A stretch of 27,795 nucleotides of DNA from a virus. The stretch lies in IMG/VR virus record IMGVR_UViG_3300045999_003468, positions 1 to 27,795 of that record; one strand, given 5' to 3'. The translations under genes were made by a program, and so were the position numbers. The first letter of the stretch is position 1; every line of letters starts with the position of its first letter. The notes under the pieces are model-generated. The model was not told where the DNA came from. It worked only from the letters and a program-made list of their open reading frames with translations, and searched no databases. Shown piece after piece: positions 18,254 through 26,211 of the stretch.

Positions 18254-18901
18254 TTACATTTCTTCAATTGTACTAGAACCGTAGGAAAGTTCAAGTTTTT
18301 TGGTGACTTTTTTCTTCAAGTCTTCCAGTGTACCATCATTCTCAATGTTATAATCAATATGTCCGCCGATCCAGCGCCACTCAGATTCATGAATGCCGGA
18401 TTGATTCAACATAAAGCTTTCCGCTCTTTGGTCACCGCGGTTTGCTTTAATTGCAATGTCATACCAATGTGGTTTAATGCCTCTTTGTATTTCAATCAAA
18501 ATGCCACCTTGATCATGTACAAATTGCATTTCATTTCCGAAACGAACATCAGTGATAACAAAATTTTGTTCCGGGTTTGACATGATGTATCTCTTCATCT
18601 TAATGACCCAAAAGTCTTCGTGAAATACATCTCGACCAACTTCTGTACCCATTAACTGTAATGCGAGTCTAGGTGTGAATTCTTTTCCAAATTCTTTGGA
18701 CCAAAATTGGTCAGGTTGTTCCCGCCACTTGCGAGAAGCCTCAGTATCACCTTCCAGAAGGTGTCTGGGCCAACCAAACATTTCAGCGGCAACATCCTTA
18801 ACACCTTTGGCAAAACTCAAAGGAGTAAAGCCCATGTCTTTAAGGATGTCACCAGCTGTGCCTTTACCTGAACCGATGAATCCAAGTAGGCCTACAATCA
18901 T
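18254..18901 (-). CDS. 1: Deoxynucleoside monophosphate kinase (T4 gp1-like)
   Basis: 215 aa P-loop kinase. Walker A GFIGSGKGTAGD (residues about 7-18), then LSFAKGVKDVAAEMFGW, LALQLMGTEVGRDVF..FWV and VITDVRFGNE, in the order of T4 gp1 and related phage dNMP kinases. It phosphorylates dNMPs to dNDPs. The ATG at 18901 overlaps the stop of the glycosyltransferase (TGATG) and has GGAG 7 nt upstream; the GTG at 18904 is too close to that site. It precedes gp45 in the same operon. Confidence 0.88.
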   Translation of the reverse strand: MIVGLLGFIGSGKGTAGDILKDMGFTPLSFAKGVKDVAAEMFGWPRHLLEGDTEASRKWREQPDQFWSKEFGKEFTPRLALQLMGTEVGRDVFHEDFWVIKMKRYIMSNPEQNFVITDVRFGNEMQFVHDQGGILIEIQRGIKPHWYDIAIKANRGDQRAESFMLNQSGIHESEWRWIGGHIDYNIENDGTLEDLKKKVTKKLELSYGSSTIEEM

Positions 18902-19719
18902 CACATTTCTCCAACAAAATTCGCAACAGCAGGCATGTCGCCCTTGAAGTGATATGTGCCGATGTGATCAGTACGCATCCAAGGGCAGAGCCAGATTTGC
19001 CCACCAAGTTTACGCCAGAGTTGACAGAACATGTAGTCTTCAGACAGGTAACGATCTGTGCCACCACCAGTTGCAGAATCTGCACTATCAATGATAGTAT
19101 CAAAGTATGCATGAATGTAACGTGAACCATCAAAGTGTGCTTGACCAACGTGATCTGGTTTGTAACGCAGTTGAGGATATGCTGCTTCGAACTTGGGGAA
19201 AACTTCACGTTTGACCATCATAAAGCCCGTACCAATTTCCAGAACTTCAAGAGGTTCAGACACAGAAAACTTTTCAGTACCACGAACGGGATTGAAAACA
19301 TAATCACCAGTTACTTTTTCCAAAGCCTGAGCATCGATTTCTGGATTTCTCTCCATGGCTTTCTTAACAGAACGCCACTTGATGGCTTTCTTAGGATAAG
19401 GACCACCAATAACATCTTTGTCCAAGGCAAGAAGTGCAATCACATCTTTTGGATCAAAGTGAATGTCGGAGTCAATAAACAACATGTGTGTGCAGTTTGA
19501 ACGATTCAAGAACTCATCAACAAGGTAGTTTCTTGCACGTGTAATTAAAGATTCATTGAAGAGAAATGAAAATTTAACTTGTACACCATACTGAATGCAA
19601 ATAGACTGCAAGTCAAGGCAAGCCTTGGCATACAGCCCGTGATTCATACCACCATACATAGGTGTTGCAACGAAAATACTTTTCTTTTGAAGCTCTTCTT
19701 TTTTAATTGAAATTTCCAT
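18901..19719 (-). CDS. GT-A-fold glycosyltransferase-like protein
   Basis: 272 aa. SIFVATPMYGGMNHGLYAK starts the nucleotide-sugar fold. THMLFIDSDIHFDPKDVIALL holds the DSD (DxD) metal-binding motif. IGTGFMMVKREVF and SEDYMFCQLWRKLGGQIWLCPW with D/H residues fit the acceptor and catalytic half. No signal or membrane segment. It may modify phage DNA, proteins or surface sugars; the target is unknown. The ATG at 19719 is chosen for its GGAGAG site; the longer frame runs into the terminator at 19731-19768, which probably allows only partial read-through. Confidence 0.8.
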   Translation of the reverse strand: MEISIKKEELQKKSIFVATPMYGGMNHGLYAKACLDLQSICIQYGVQVKFSFLFNESLITRARNYLVDEFLNRSNCTHMLFIDSDIHFDPKDVIALLALDKDVIGGPYPKKAIKWRSVKKAMERNPEIDAQALEKVTGDYVFNPVRGTEKFSVSEPLEVLEIGTGFMMVKREVFPKFEAAYPQLRYKPDHVGQAHFDGSRYIHAYFDTIIDSADSATGGGTDRYLSEDYMFCQLWRKLGGQIWLCPWMRTDHIGTYHFKGDMPAVANFVGEM

Positions 19720-19730
19720 TATCTCTCCAA

Positions 19731-19768
19731 AAATAAAAAAAGGGAGAACCACCTTTCGGTGGTCTCCC
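19731..19768 (-). terminator. Strong intrinsic terminator after the HTH gene
   Basis: Minus-strand stem of 11 pairs with one bulge (GGGAGA-CCACC / GGTGG-t-TCTCCC), GAAA loop, then seven T, A and more T. Confidence 0.93.
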
Positions 19769-19782
19769 AGTCAAACAGTCAA

Positions 19783-20052
19783 TTAAGCACTGAAGTTGTA
19801 ACCGGCTTTGATAGCGGCACGAACCATAGCCTTAGTAGGCGAACCAACACGATAGACGGCAACTTTAGAACCGTCAGCGCGAGTCTTGGTGTTTGTATAG
19901 ATAACATGACCTTCTTGACGCAGCTCATCGATACGAGCGCTGACATTCTGGATGCCGAAGCGAGCACGAGCTTGTGCGGTAGAGAGGGTGTTGTAGCCTT
20001 CTTTCTTGCTCAGAAAGTTGATCAGGCGTTGCTTAGCGGATAATTTAGTCAT
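19783..20052 (-). CDS. Helix-turn-helix DNA-binding protein
   Basis: 89 aa with a winged-helix N-terminus: KQRLINFLSKKEGYNTLSTAQARARFGIQNVSARIDELRQEGHVIYTNTK. The TAQARARFG...VSARIDELR segment is the HTH, followed by a wing. The type is common in aquatic T4-like phages. The ATG at 20052 is chosen because GGAG lies 6 nt upstream. It is a single-gene unit: consensus-like promoter (20110-20138), about 50-nt leader and strong terminator (19731-19768), so probably made at high level. Regulatory targets unknown. Confidence 0.85.
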   Translation of the reverse strand: MTKLSAKQRLINFLSKKEGYNTLSTAQARARFGIQNVSARIDELRQEGHVIYTNTKTRADGSKVAVYRVGSPTKAMVRAAIKAGYNFSA

Positions 20053-20109
20053 AGTAATCTCCATAATGACAAAGGTTTAACAAATTTCTTGCGTTTTGCA
20101 AGTCTTCAC

Positions 20110-20138
20110 AGTATACTATTATATAGACACCGTGTCAA
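20110..20138 (-). promoter_or_regulatory. Sigma-70 promoter of the HTH gene
   Basis: TTGACA (20133-20138), 17-bp spacer, TATACT (20110-20115) on the minus strand; predicted start near 20103. Confidence 0.8.
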
Positions 20139-20160
20139 GCATTTTCATGGTATACTTGAA

Positions 20161-21435
20161 TTATCTGCCAACTTGTGGCAGGTATTTTGCCTTGGTTTCT
20201 TCCCAAGACAAGAAGATCAAATCATCATAGAACAAAGACTCATAAGAGACATTGTTCTTCTTCTTCAACATCGAAATCCTACCTTTTGCATATTTGGTTT
20301 TCCAAATATTCGATAGTGTTTCCTCAGATGTGTCGAAGGATTTGATCAGTTCATTTTCACCAATTTCTTTTCTTAGAAATTCGTTGGTGTTATTATAAAG
20401 AGGAGAAAAATAAATGCCTCTTTGATGTTCAGTGCGAACCAGGTTTTTAGGAATGCCAAGTTTTGGATATGCGAAATTTAACGTGCGGTTTTTATGATCA
20501 CGTTTAAAAGGCAGACCATTTGGCTTCTTGGCTTCCCACCATTCGAAATATTTTTGCGTGTGGTTTTCTTTTACCCAATCATAAACAGCATTAACGGTCT
20601 TCTTTGTCGGTTCGAATGCAACCGAACCACTAGAGAAACCCATTTTGTTCCAGTGTTCAAGCCCGTCATACTGAGACAGACCATTTGATTTGGTGTTGCC
20701 ATACAGTGACGTTGTTGTCACACCTACGAGCACATCACCATATTGTCTCTTCCAGTCTTTTTGTACAGTATCAGATAGACAGAGTAGTGCCAATAATTTG
20801 CCGCCCATATAATTGAATCCAAGAGGTTGCAGAGGCACGATGGTCGAACCGATTGCAGTATGATTAATCATATTGCCTTGTGTCTTAATGGTTCGTTCCC
20901 AACCGATGGCCTTGTCTCGCGGTGTCAAGTCAAGAAAGTCGGATGAAATGCAGATGACACCAAGATATTTACCTGTAACTTCATCTTGAACGGTGTAGAA
21001 CAGGTTTCGACCAATGTTTGAATTATTCTTCATTGTTGAAGAAAAAGTACGAATGGTATTCCAAGTTTCTGCCAAAGGTCCATTCGACAAGACCATTTTA
21101 GGTTTCAACTTCTCATAACATTCTGGTGTTTCTGGCATCCAGAAATTTGATTTGACTTTTTCAATCATCTTCATTTGGTTGTTGTCAATCAATTGAACCT
21201 GATAACCATCTGTGAGTGTATTGATTTCGCGTGTAGGATACTTCTCATGTACTTCACACCACTTTTGATACAAAGTATATTCACGGACATCCATGTTGGA
21301 TGCCTTCGTCAAATCGTCGACCAAAGATTGTTTTAGTTTCTCGGTATCGATATGAGTGAAACGCTCCGGTTCATTTTGAACCTGCCAATTCCGCCATTGT
21401 TCTTCAAATGGTGGATATACTTTTTTGGTAGCCAT
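20161..21435 (-). CDS. Large protein with DUF4338/DruA-like segment (tentative)
   Basis: 424 aa soluble protein. Residues about 140-275 show GRNLFYTVQDEVTGKYLGVICISS, R173-D-K-A-I-G-W179, NHTAIGSTIVPLQPLGFNYMGGKLLALL, DWKRQYGD and YGNTKS...HWNKMGFSSG. This order resembles the DUF4338 domain of Druantia DruA and related proteins (PRD..IGW, then NxRFLILP, LASxxL, DWxxxYG, GtxYxAANW..vG). Remaining parts are charged and unrecognised. It is co-transcribed with gp46 and peptide deformylase. Function unknown; homology to DruA rests on motif order only. Confidence 0.6.
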   Translation of the reverse strand: MATKKVYPPFEEQWRNWQVQNEPERFTHIDTEKLKQSLVDDLTKASNMDVREYTLYQKWCEVHEKYPTREINTLTDGYQVQLIDNNQMKMIEKVKSNFWMPETPECYEKLKPKMVLSNGPLAETWNTIRTFSSTMKNNSNIGRNLFYTVQDEVTGKYLGVICISSDFLDLTPRDKAIGWERTIKTQGNMINHTAIGSTIVPLQPLGFNYMGGKLLALLCLSDTVQKDWKRQYGDVLVGVTTTSLYGNTKSNGLSQYDGLEHWNKMGFSSGSVAFEPTKKTVNAVYDWVKENHTQKYFEWWEAKKPNGLPFKRDHKNRTLNFAYPKLGIPKNLVRTEHQRGIYFSPLYNNTNEFLRKEIGENELIKSFDTSEETLSNIWKTKYAKGRISMLKKKNNVSYESLFYDDLIFLSWEETKAKYLPQVGR

Positions 21436-21438
21436 TAA

Positions 21439-22032
21439 TTATTTCTTTTTTGATAGATTGTACTTTTGGAACTTAATCATCTTCTTGTTCAACTTGCTGA
21501 GTTTTTTCAGACCAAGTTGTAATGCAAGAGGTTTAGTTCTATCAGTATACACGATTCCATTCATGTGGTCAAGTTCGTGCAGGAAACACCTGGCGGTTAA
21601 TCCTTCAAAAGTTTTGGTATGTGTTTCGCCTTTGAAATCTTGGTATTTTACCTGAATTGATTTTGGTCTTGTTACTTTTAATGTCAACATTGGAAAAGAA
21701 AGGCATCCTTCATCCATGTGAACTTCACCCTCAAAAGCAATCAATTCGGGATTAAAGAATGCGACATATTCTTCGCCTGTACCCATAACAAAAACACGAT
21801 GTGTATAACCACACTGATTGGCAGAAAGCCCTAGTCCGTTATTTGCTTTACAGGTTTCCACCAAAGAAGAAGCAAACTCTGCCGGATTAACGGGCGGTTT
21901 CTTAAAGTCAAACTCCGGCAAAACTTGATAAAGAGTTGGCCAATCGGGAGGAGCAAGTTTAAAGATCGGTGCGGTTGACGCAATCTTACTTTGTTCTTGT
22001 GTATCGTATAATACAACTTCATCAGTACTCAT
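21439..22032 (-). CDS. def: Peptide deformylase
   Basis: 197 aa metalloenzyme removing formyl from N-terminal methionine of new proteins. All three motifs are present: GLGLSANQ (GxGxAAxQ with Ser for Ala), EGCLSFP (metal-ligand Cys) and HELDHMNG (HExDH). Unlike many short phage deformylases, it keeps a C-terminal extension (LALQLGLKKLSKLNKK). AAAGGAAAC precedes the ATG. It lies between gp46 and the DUF4338-like gene. With the initiator-like tRNA at 5738 it hints at phage control of translation starts. Confidence 0.93.
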   Translation of the reverse strand: MSTDEVVLYDTQEQSKIASTAPIFKLAPPDWPTLYQVLPEFDFKKPPVNPAEFASSLVETCKANNGLGLSANQCGYTHRVFVMGTGEEYVAFFNPELIAFEGEVHMDEGCLSFPMLTLKVTRPKSIQVKYQDFKGETHTKTFEGLTARCFLHELDHMNGIVYTDRTKPLALQLGLKKLSKLNKKMIKFQKYNLSKKK

Positions 22033-22043
22033 TTTGTTTCCTT

Positions 22044-23762
22044 TTATTTTTCAATCACAGAAAAATTATTCTTCTTTACAAACTTAATAACAGAACGGAA
22101 CTTATCAAACAATTGATCACCTTTGTGTGAGATGACAAAAACGTTTGTATCAGAAGACAACTCTTTCAATAGGTTCATTAACAGTTCAACAGAAGCCGTA
22201 TCCAAACTACTATCAAATATTTCATCCAGTATCAACAGATTGGTATTGGTACTGTTCTTCAATTTGGCAACTTGACGCCATGTCAACAACAATGCCATAT
22301 CAATCTTTTGTTTTTCACCTTCAGAGAAATTGGCATATGAAAATTCATCGCGGTGCCGACTCTTGATTGTCTCTTCAAAGTTTTCGTTGATATTGAAGTT
22401 GACAAAGAAGTCCATTGAAGACAGGTACTTGTTGATCAACTTGTTCATAATCGGTAAGTACTGTTTGATGATCTTCGTTTTGATACCAGTGTCTTTCAGT
22501 AGAGTGCTGGCATATTCATGGTAATGTTTCAGTGAAATAAGTTTTTCATATGATTCAGTATATGTGGTCAATTCACTTTTCAAATCCTTCAACTTCTGAT
22601 TCTCTTCTTCCAGATTATCTTTGGTTGAAGAGAGATCGGTGATCTCCTTATTCAGTTTGTTGATGTATTGTTGTATAGCAGATATGGTTGAGTTGTGTTT
22701 AATAATTTCGCCGTTGTGTGCATTGATATGTTTCAATACGGCAGCAACATCATTCATCCGTTTTGTAATTTTACCGATCTCTGCCTTAATTTCCTCAAGA
22801 CCCTTTTGTTGTGTGACGACTTTATCTTTTCTTTCTTGGATTTGCTCAGCTTTGAAATGTGTTTCAATAGACTGTTTACATGTTGGGCAATTGTCATTTT
22901 TTTCATAGAACTCAATATCCTTTTCATTTTTTGAAATATTGTTTTCAATCTTGGCTTCTAGCTGAATTAGTTTTTTAGACTTTTTATCCAGACTATCTTT
23001 GCCATCACCAACTTTGGAAGTTAAAACGTCCACATGTTTTTGTATAAGAGAAATGTCTTTAGTAATTTTGGTAATTTGTTCTTCTGAGGTAACAATTTCA
23101 TTTCTCTTGTTCTCAATCTCAACATCATTGCGTAAACGATGATCTTCAATATTTTGTTTCTGAAACTTAATTTTTTCTTCAACCAGATTGATATCAAATT
23201 TTACTTTGGTAATATCATCTTTGATTGTAGACATTTTCTCTTTGACAACGGAATTCATTGAAGAGAAAATTTGAATGTCTAGTAGGTCTTCGATAATTGT
23301 CCTACGATCTGCAGCGGATAACTGCATGAACGGAACGAAAGAAGCTGAACCAAGGATAACAACCTGCGTGAAAGATTTATAATTTAATTTGAGAATATTG
23401 TTCTCTAGTACTTCTTGATAATCTTTTGCAGCTGCATCTTGGTTCAGCAGAACACCATCAACATAAATCTCAAAGATGTTGGGTTTAATACCACGAACAA
23501 CTTTGTATGATTTTTTACCAATAGAAAATTCTATTTCAACCACTGCATCTCTACCATTGATAGAGTTTAATAGTTGTGGTTTGTTTATTTTTCTGAATGG
23601 TTTACCAAATAAAACAAAACACAATGCATCAAGAATGGTGGACTTACCTGCACCATTCTGACCAATAATCAGTGTGTTTGTTGATCTGGTGAAATTGATT
23701 TCGGTGAAAGAATTACCGGTAGACAGTAAATTCTTCCAACGGATTTTACGAAATAGTATCAT
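22044..23762 (-). CDS. 46: Recombination endonuclease subunit gp46 (Rad50/SbcC-like)
   Basis: 572 aa SMC-like ATPase. Walker A GQNGAGKST (34-42), Q-loop region, two coiled-coil arms flanking the zinc hook CPTC (NCPTCKQ, about residue 292), ABC signature FSEGEKQKIDMALL and Walker B LLILDEIFDSSLD. With gp47 it resects DNA ends to make the 3' strands used in recombination-dependent replication. It overlaps gp47 by four bases (ATGA). Length matches T4 gp46 (560 aa). Confidence 0.96.
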   Translation of the reverse strand: MILFRKIRWKNLLSTGNSFTEINFTRSTNTLIIGQNGAGKSTILDALCFVLFGKPFRKINKPQLLNSINGRDAVVEIEFSIGKKSYKVVRGIKPNIFEIYVDGVLLNQDAAAKDYQEVLENNILKLNYKSFTQVVILGSASFVPFMQLSAADRRTIIEDLLDIQIFSSMNSVVKEKMSTIKDDITKVKFDINLVEEKIKFQKQNIEDHRLRNDVEIENKRNEIVTSEEQITKITKDISLIQKHVDVLTSKVGDGKDSLDKKSKKLIQLEAKIENNISKNEKDIEFYEKNDNCPTCKQSIETHFKAEQIQERKDKVVTQQKGLEEIKAEIGKITKRMNDVAAVLKHINAHNGEIIKHNSTISAIQQYINKLNKEITDLSSTKDNLEEENQKLKDLKSELTTYTESYEKLISLKHYHEYASTLLKDTGIKTKIIKQYLPIMNKLINKYLSSMDFFVNFNINENFEETIKSRHRDEFSYANFSEGEKQKIDMALLLTWRQVAKLKNSTNTNLLILDEIFDSSLDTASVELLMNLLKELSSDTNVFVISHKGDQLFDKFRSVIKFVKKNNFSVIEK

Positions 23763-24832
23763 GCTCTCTCAGTATTCAATGCCTCTACGTAGAGTTCTTT
23801 CAATAATTTTTTCAACTCATTATTATCTATGCTATCTTCCTTAATTGCATCAACATATTTGTTGAGTATGGTTAAGGTGTCTTCGGCTTGATTTACCATA
23901 TTTTCTTCAACGCCTTCGTTCAGGTCAGTGAAGTCTTCAGCAATAGTAATATCAATTGGATTGACATTATACAAGTTATTCATAAACTTGTCAAACAAAT
24001 ACGGATTCGTTTTGTTGATTACAACCACTTTAACATAAGTGCCGTTATAAACTGACAAGTCTTTGTCATTGATTTCAGTGATCGTTTCTTCTTTGTCATC
24101 ATACTTAATGCGGTGAAACATCACATTTGGATTCTTTACAAAATCCAGTCTTTCACTATCAATGTCAAAAATATGAAACCCGCGAGGATCATTGTAATCT
24201 TGCCAAGTAAGTTCATATGGGTTTCCAACGTAGTGGATATCATCCGCAGTAGACTTATGATGATAATGCCCAGAAAAAGTATGAGAGAACTTTCTAAAAA
24301 TGCCACGATCTAATCCTCCTTCGGATGGCATACCGCGATACATGGCGAATCCAGAAATTTCAAAATGTCCCATGCAGTACTTTGCATCTGTTTCTTGTAA
24401 CATCTTCATTGAGTCTTCATAATTTTCCGGGCAGATCCAAGGCATCATACAGATTTTATGGGGTCCCACATATATTTCTGCCGGGTGATCTATGATATTA
24501 AATGAAGACGCATACTCACCAAGTAAAAGATCAACTGAATTTACATCGTTGGTATTTTTAAAATAGGTATCGTGATTGCCTGCCAACATATGCACATCAA
24601 CTCCCAATTGTGCCAGCGGTTCAAAGAACATTTCTTTGGCACGTTTTAGAGAATAGAAGTTGATGTATTTCCTACGATCAAATGTGTCACCAAGAATCAA
24701 TACAGATTGAATCTTTTCTTCCTTTAATTTTGGAAAGAATGTATCTCTATAAAACTTTTCGTAGAAATCTAAAAAGTGTACCGAATCATTTCTTGCACCA
24801 AAATGTTGATCAGTTATTATCGCAATTTTCAT
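23759..24832 (-). CDS. 47: Recombination endonuclease subunit gp47 (Mre11/SbcD-like)
   Basis: 357 aa nuclease of the calcineurin fold. Metal motifs: TDQHFG (D8, H10), LILGDTFDRR, AGNHDTYF, MGHFEISG and FSGHYHHKS. The C-terminal part should contact gp46. T4 gp47 is 339 aa. Its ATG overlaps the nucleotidyltransferase stop by four bases (ATGA), and its stop overlaps gp46. Confidence 0.96.
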   Translation of the reverse strand: MKIAIITDQHFGARNDSVHFLDFYEKFYRDTFFPKLKEEKIQSVLILGDTFDRRKYINFYSLKRAKEMFFEPLAQLGVDVHMLAGNHDTYFKNTNDVNSVDLLLGEYASSFNIIDHPAEIYVGPHKICMMPWICPENYEDSMKMLQETDAKYCMGHFEISGFAMYRGMPSEGGLDRGIFRKFSHTFSGHYHHKSTADDIHYVGNPYELTWQDYNDPRGFHIFDIDSERLDFVKNPNVMFHRIKYDDKEETITEINDKDLSVYNGTYVKVVVINKTNPYLFDKFMNNLYNVNPIDITIAEDFTDLNEGVEENMVNQAEDTLTILNKYVDAIKEDSIDNNELKKLLKELYVEALNTERA

Positions 24833-25233
24833 TTACTTGTGGACTCTGTTACCCGGTGACGTAATTCGGTTGTTGAAAAACTGTGTTGTCTACTATTGAA
24901 ATAGACTTCCATTGATAGATCGTGACCAGTAAATTGTTTGTCACGATACTCTTCTCCGATGATTCTAACATCAATTGGATAAGAAGTCAATATGTCCTTC
25001 AGTTCCTTTTCTGTGGCATATGGTACAATTTGATCCACGTATTTGCAAGCATCCAACTGAATGAATCTTTCCAATACCGATTGAACAGGTTTATTTTTCC
25101 AATTTCTATCAATCGTTGGATCAGTTTGTAATCCCACAATCAAATAATCGCATTGAGTCTTTGCCTCTTTGAGCATCATTACGTGACCTGCATGAAACAG
25201 ATCAAAACATGAACATGTAAATCCTATTTTCAT
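24829..25233 (-). CDS. Cytidylyltransferase-like nucleotidyltransferase (TagD/GCT type)
   Basis: 134 aa. HAGH (14-17) in TCSCFDLFHAGHVMMLKEAK is the HxGH nucleotide-binding motif. RIIGEEYRDK and FSTTELRHRV (residues about 120-129) correspond to the second signature (ISSTxLRxR). Length and motifs are like glycerol-3-phosphate cytidylyltransferase TagD or the nucleotidyl domain of RfaE. Substrate unknown: it could activate a sugar or lipid head group. GGAG precedes the ATG; it lies between gp55 and gp47. Confidence 0.85.
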   Translation of the reverse strand: MKIGFTCSCFDLFHAGHVMMLKEAKTQCDYLIVGLQTDPTIDRNWKNKPVQSVLERFIQLDACKYVDQIVPYATEKELKDILTSYPIDVRIIGEEYRDKQFTGHDLSMEVYFNSRQHSFSTTELRHRVTESTSK

Positions 25234-25235
25234 AA

Positions 25236-25775
25236 TTACTCCATAAATTTTTCAATACCTTTGGGTTTCTTTACCGACTTCAATTCTTTTTTGGTTTTCT
25301 TGGCAACTTCATAGTTCTCAATAAACTCGGCAATATTGTCGTACAGTTCAAACTGTTTGCTTGTACCATCTTCAAACTCCATATTTTCAAATTCATCCAG
25401 AATACCAATTTGTTCGGTCGACTTGTACTTCACATACAGTTGTTTCTTTTCTTTTTGGATCCTTCTCAGAAACGCATAGTAAATGATTTGAGTAAAGTAA
25501 GCAAACGGGTTTTTGGATTTATTCGGATCAAAGTTCTCAAAATACATCAGGCAGTTTTCAATGCCATCCGAAATCATTTCATCTCGGTAAGTATAGTTGA
25601 TGAAGTTTGGTTTGTGTGACAGACCTTCAGCAATTTTCATCCAACATTCACCAATGTAATTTGGTATGTTGGGTTTTGCTTTGCCGTTCTTCTCGGCTTC
25701 CACACACAATTCCTTGTATGCAATCAGTGCTTTTAGGAAATCTTCATTATTGATGTAGTGTTTCTGTTTGTTCAT
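25236..25775 (-). CDS. 55: Late transcription sigma factor gp55
   Basis: 179 aa, close to T4 gp55 (185 aa). Shared blocks: YINNEDFLKALIAYK, MKIAEGLSHKPNFINYTYRDEMISDGIENCLMYFENFDPNKSKNPFAYFTQIIYYAFLRRIQKEKKQ. This is the sigma region 2-like core that recognises TATAAATA. The C-terminal end, which in T4 contacts gp45, is here ...PKGIEKFME. It explains the TATAAATA sites at 2115 and 14994. A 73-nt gap upstream carries small inverted repeats but no clear promoter. Confidence 0.95.
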   Translation of the reverse strand: MNKQKHYINNEDFLKALIAYKELCVEAEKNGKAKPNIPNYIGECWMKIAEGLSHKPNFINYTYRDEMISDGIENCLMYFENFDPNKSKNPFAYFTQIIYYAFLRRIQKEKKQLYVKYKSTEQIGILDEFENMEFEDGTSKQFELYDNIAEFIENYEVAKKTKKELKSVKKPKGIEKFME

Positions 25776-25848
25776 TCAAGTATACCATAAAAAGTTGTTG
25801 ACAAAGGGCTTGACATGTGATACATTTCACGGTGTAGCCCCGATGATA

Positions 25849-26211
25849 TTAATGTAATAAATTACCTTTAATTGATTCCATTTCTTTTAAGACTTCCATC
25901 ATATTAAGATCCTCTTCTTTTACTTTGGATCTATTTCTTAGAATTTCTGCCATCTTAACCACAGTATTCAGATAGTATTCTGTAAATTCATCAGTTGGTT
26001 CAAAAACACAGAGAACATCTTCCGTATTGATTGCTACCGCATCACCTTTCATAATGTCTACAGGTAACCAATGTTGTAAAAGCAAGTTTGAATTCCTAAC
26101 CTCAAACATCATAGGGTTAGTAATTTTAATTTGGAATGAATCGAGTTCTTCCATAACGCAAATAACATCAGTACCATCTTTAAATCTGACAATGTGAATG
26201 TTATTTTCCAT
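25849..26211 (-). CDS. Sm-like small protein, second paralog
   Basis: 120 aa: HIVRFKDGTDVICVMEELDSFQIKITNPMMFEVRNS, then VAINTEDVLCVFEPTDEFTEYYLNTVVKMAEIL and an acidic helix ending in ESIKGNLLH. The block order matches the 103 aa protein beside the polymerase, suggesting paralogs of a phage Sm-like family. It has an extra 35-residue helical tail. It overlaps the uvsW stop by 11 bases and is likely coupled to it. RNA binding is inference. Confidence 0.7.
   Translation of the reverse strand: MENNIHIVRFKDGTDVICVMEELDSFQIKITNPMMFEVRNSNLLLQHWLPVDIMKGDAVAINTEDVLCVFEPTDEFTEYYLNTVVKMAEILRNRSKVKEEDLNMMEVLKEMESIKGNLLH

Noticed and set aside
25798-25826. Plus-strand promoter TTGACA-17-TACATT upstream of nothing
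   Set aside because: No plus-strand gene follows; it would run antisense to the Sm-like gene. The -10 is weak, and it lies in a repeat-rich gap, so I treat it as chance.
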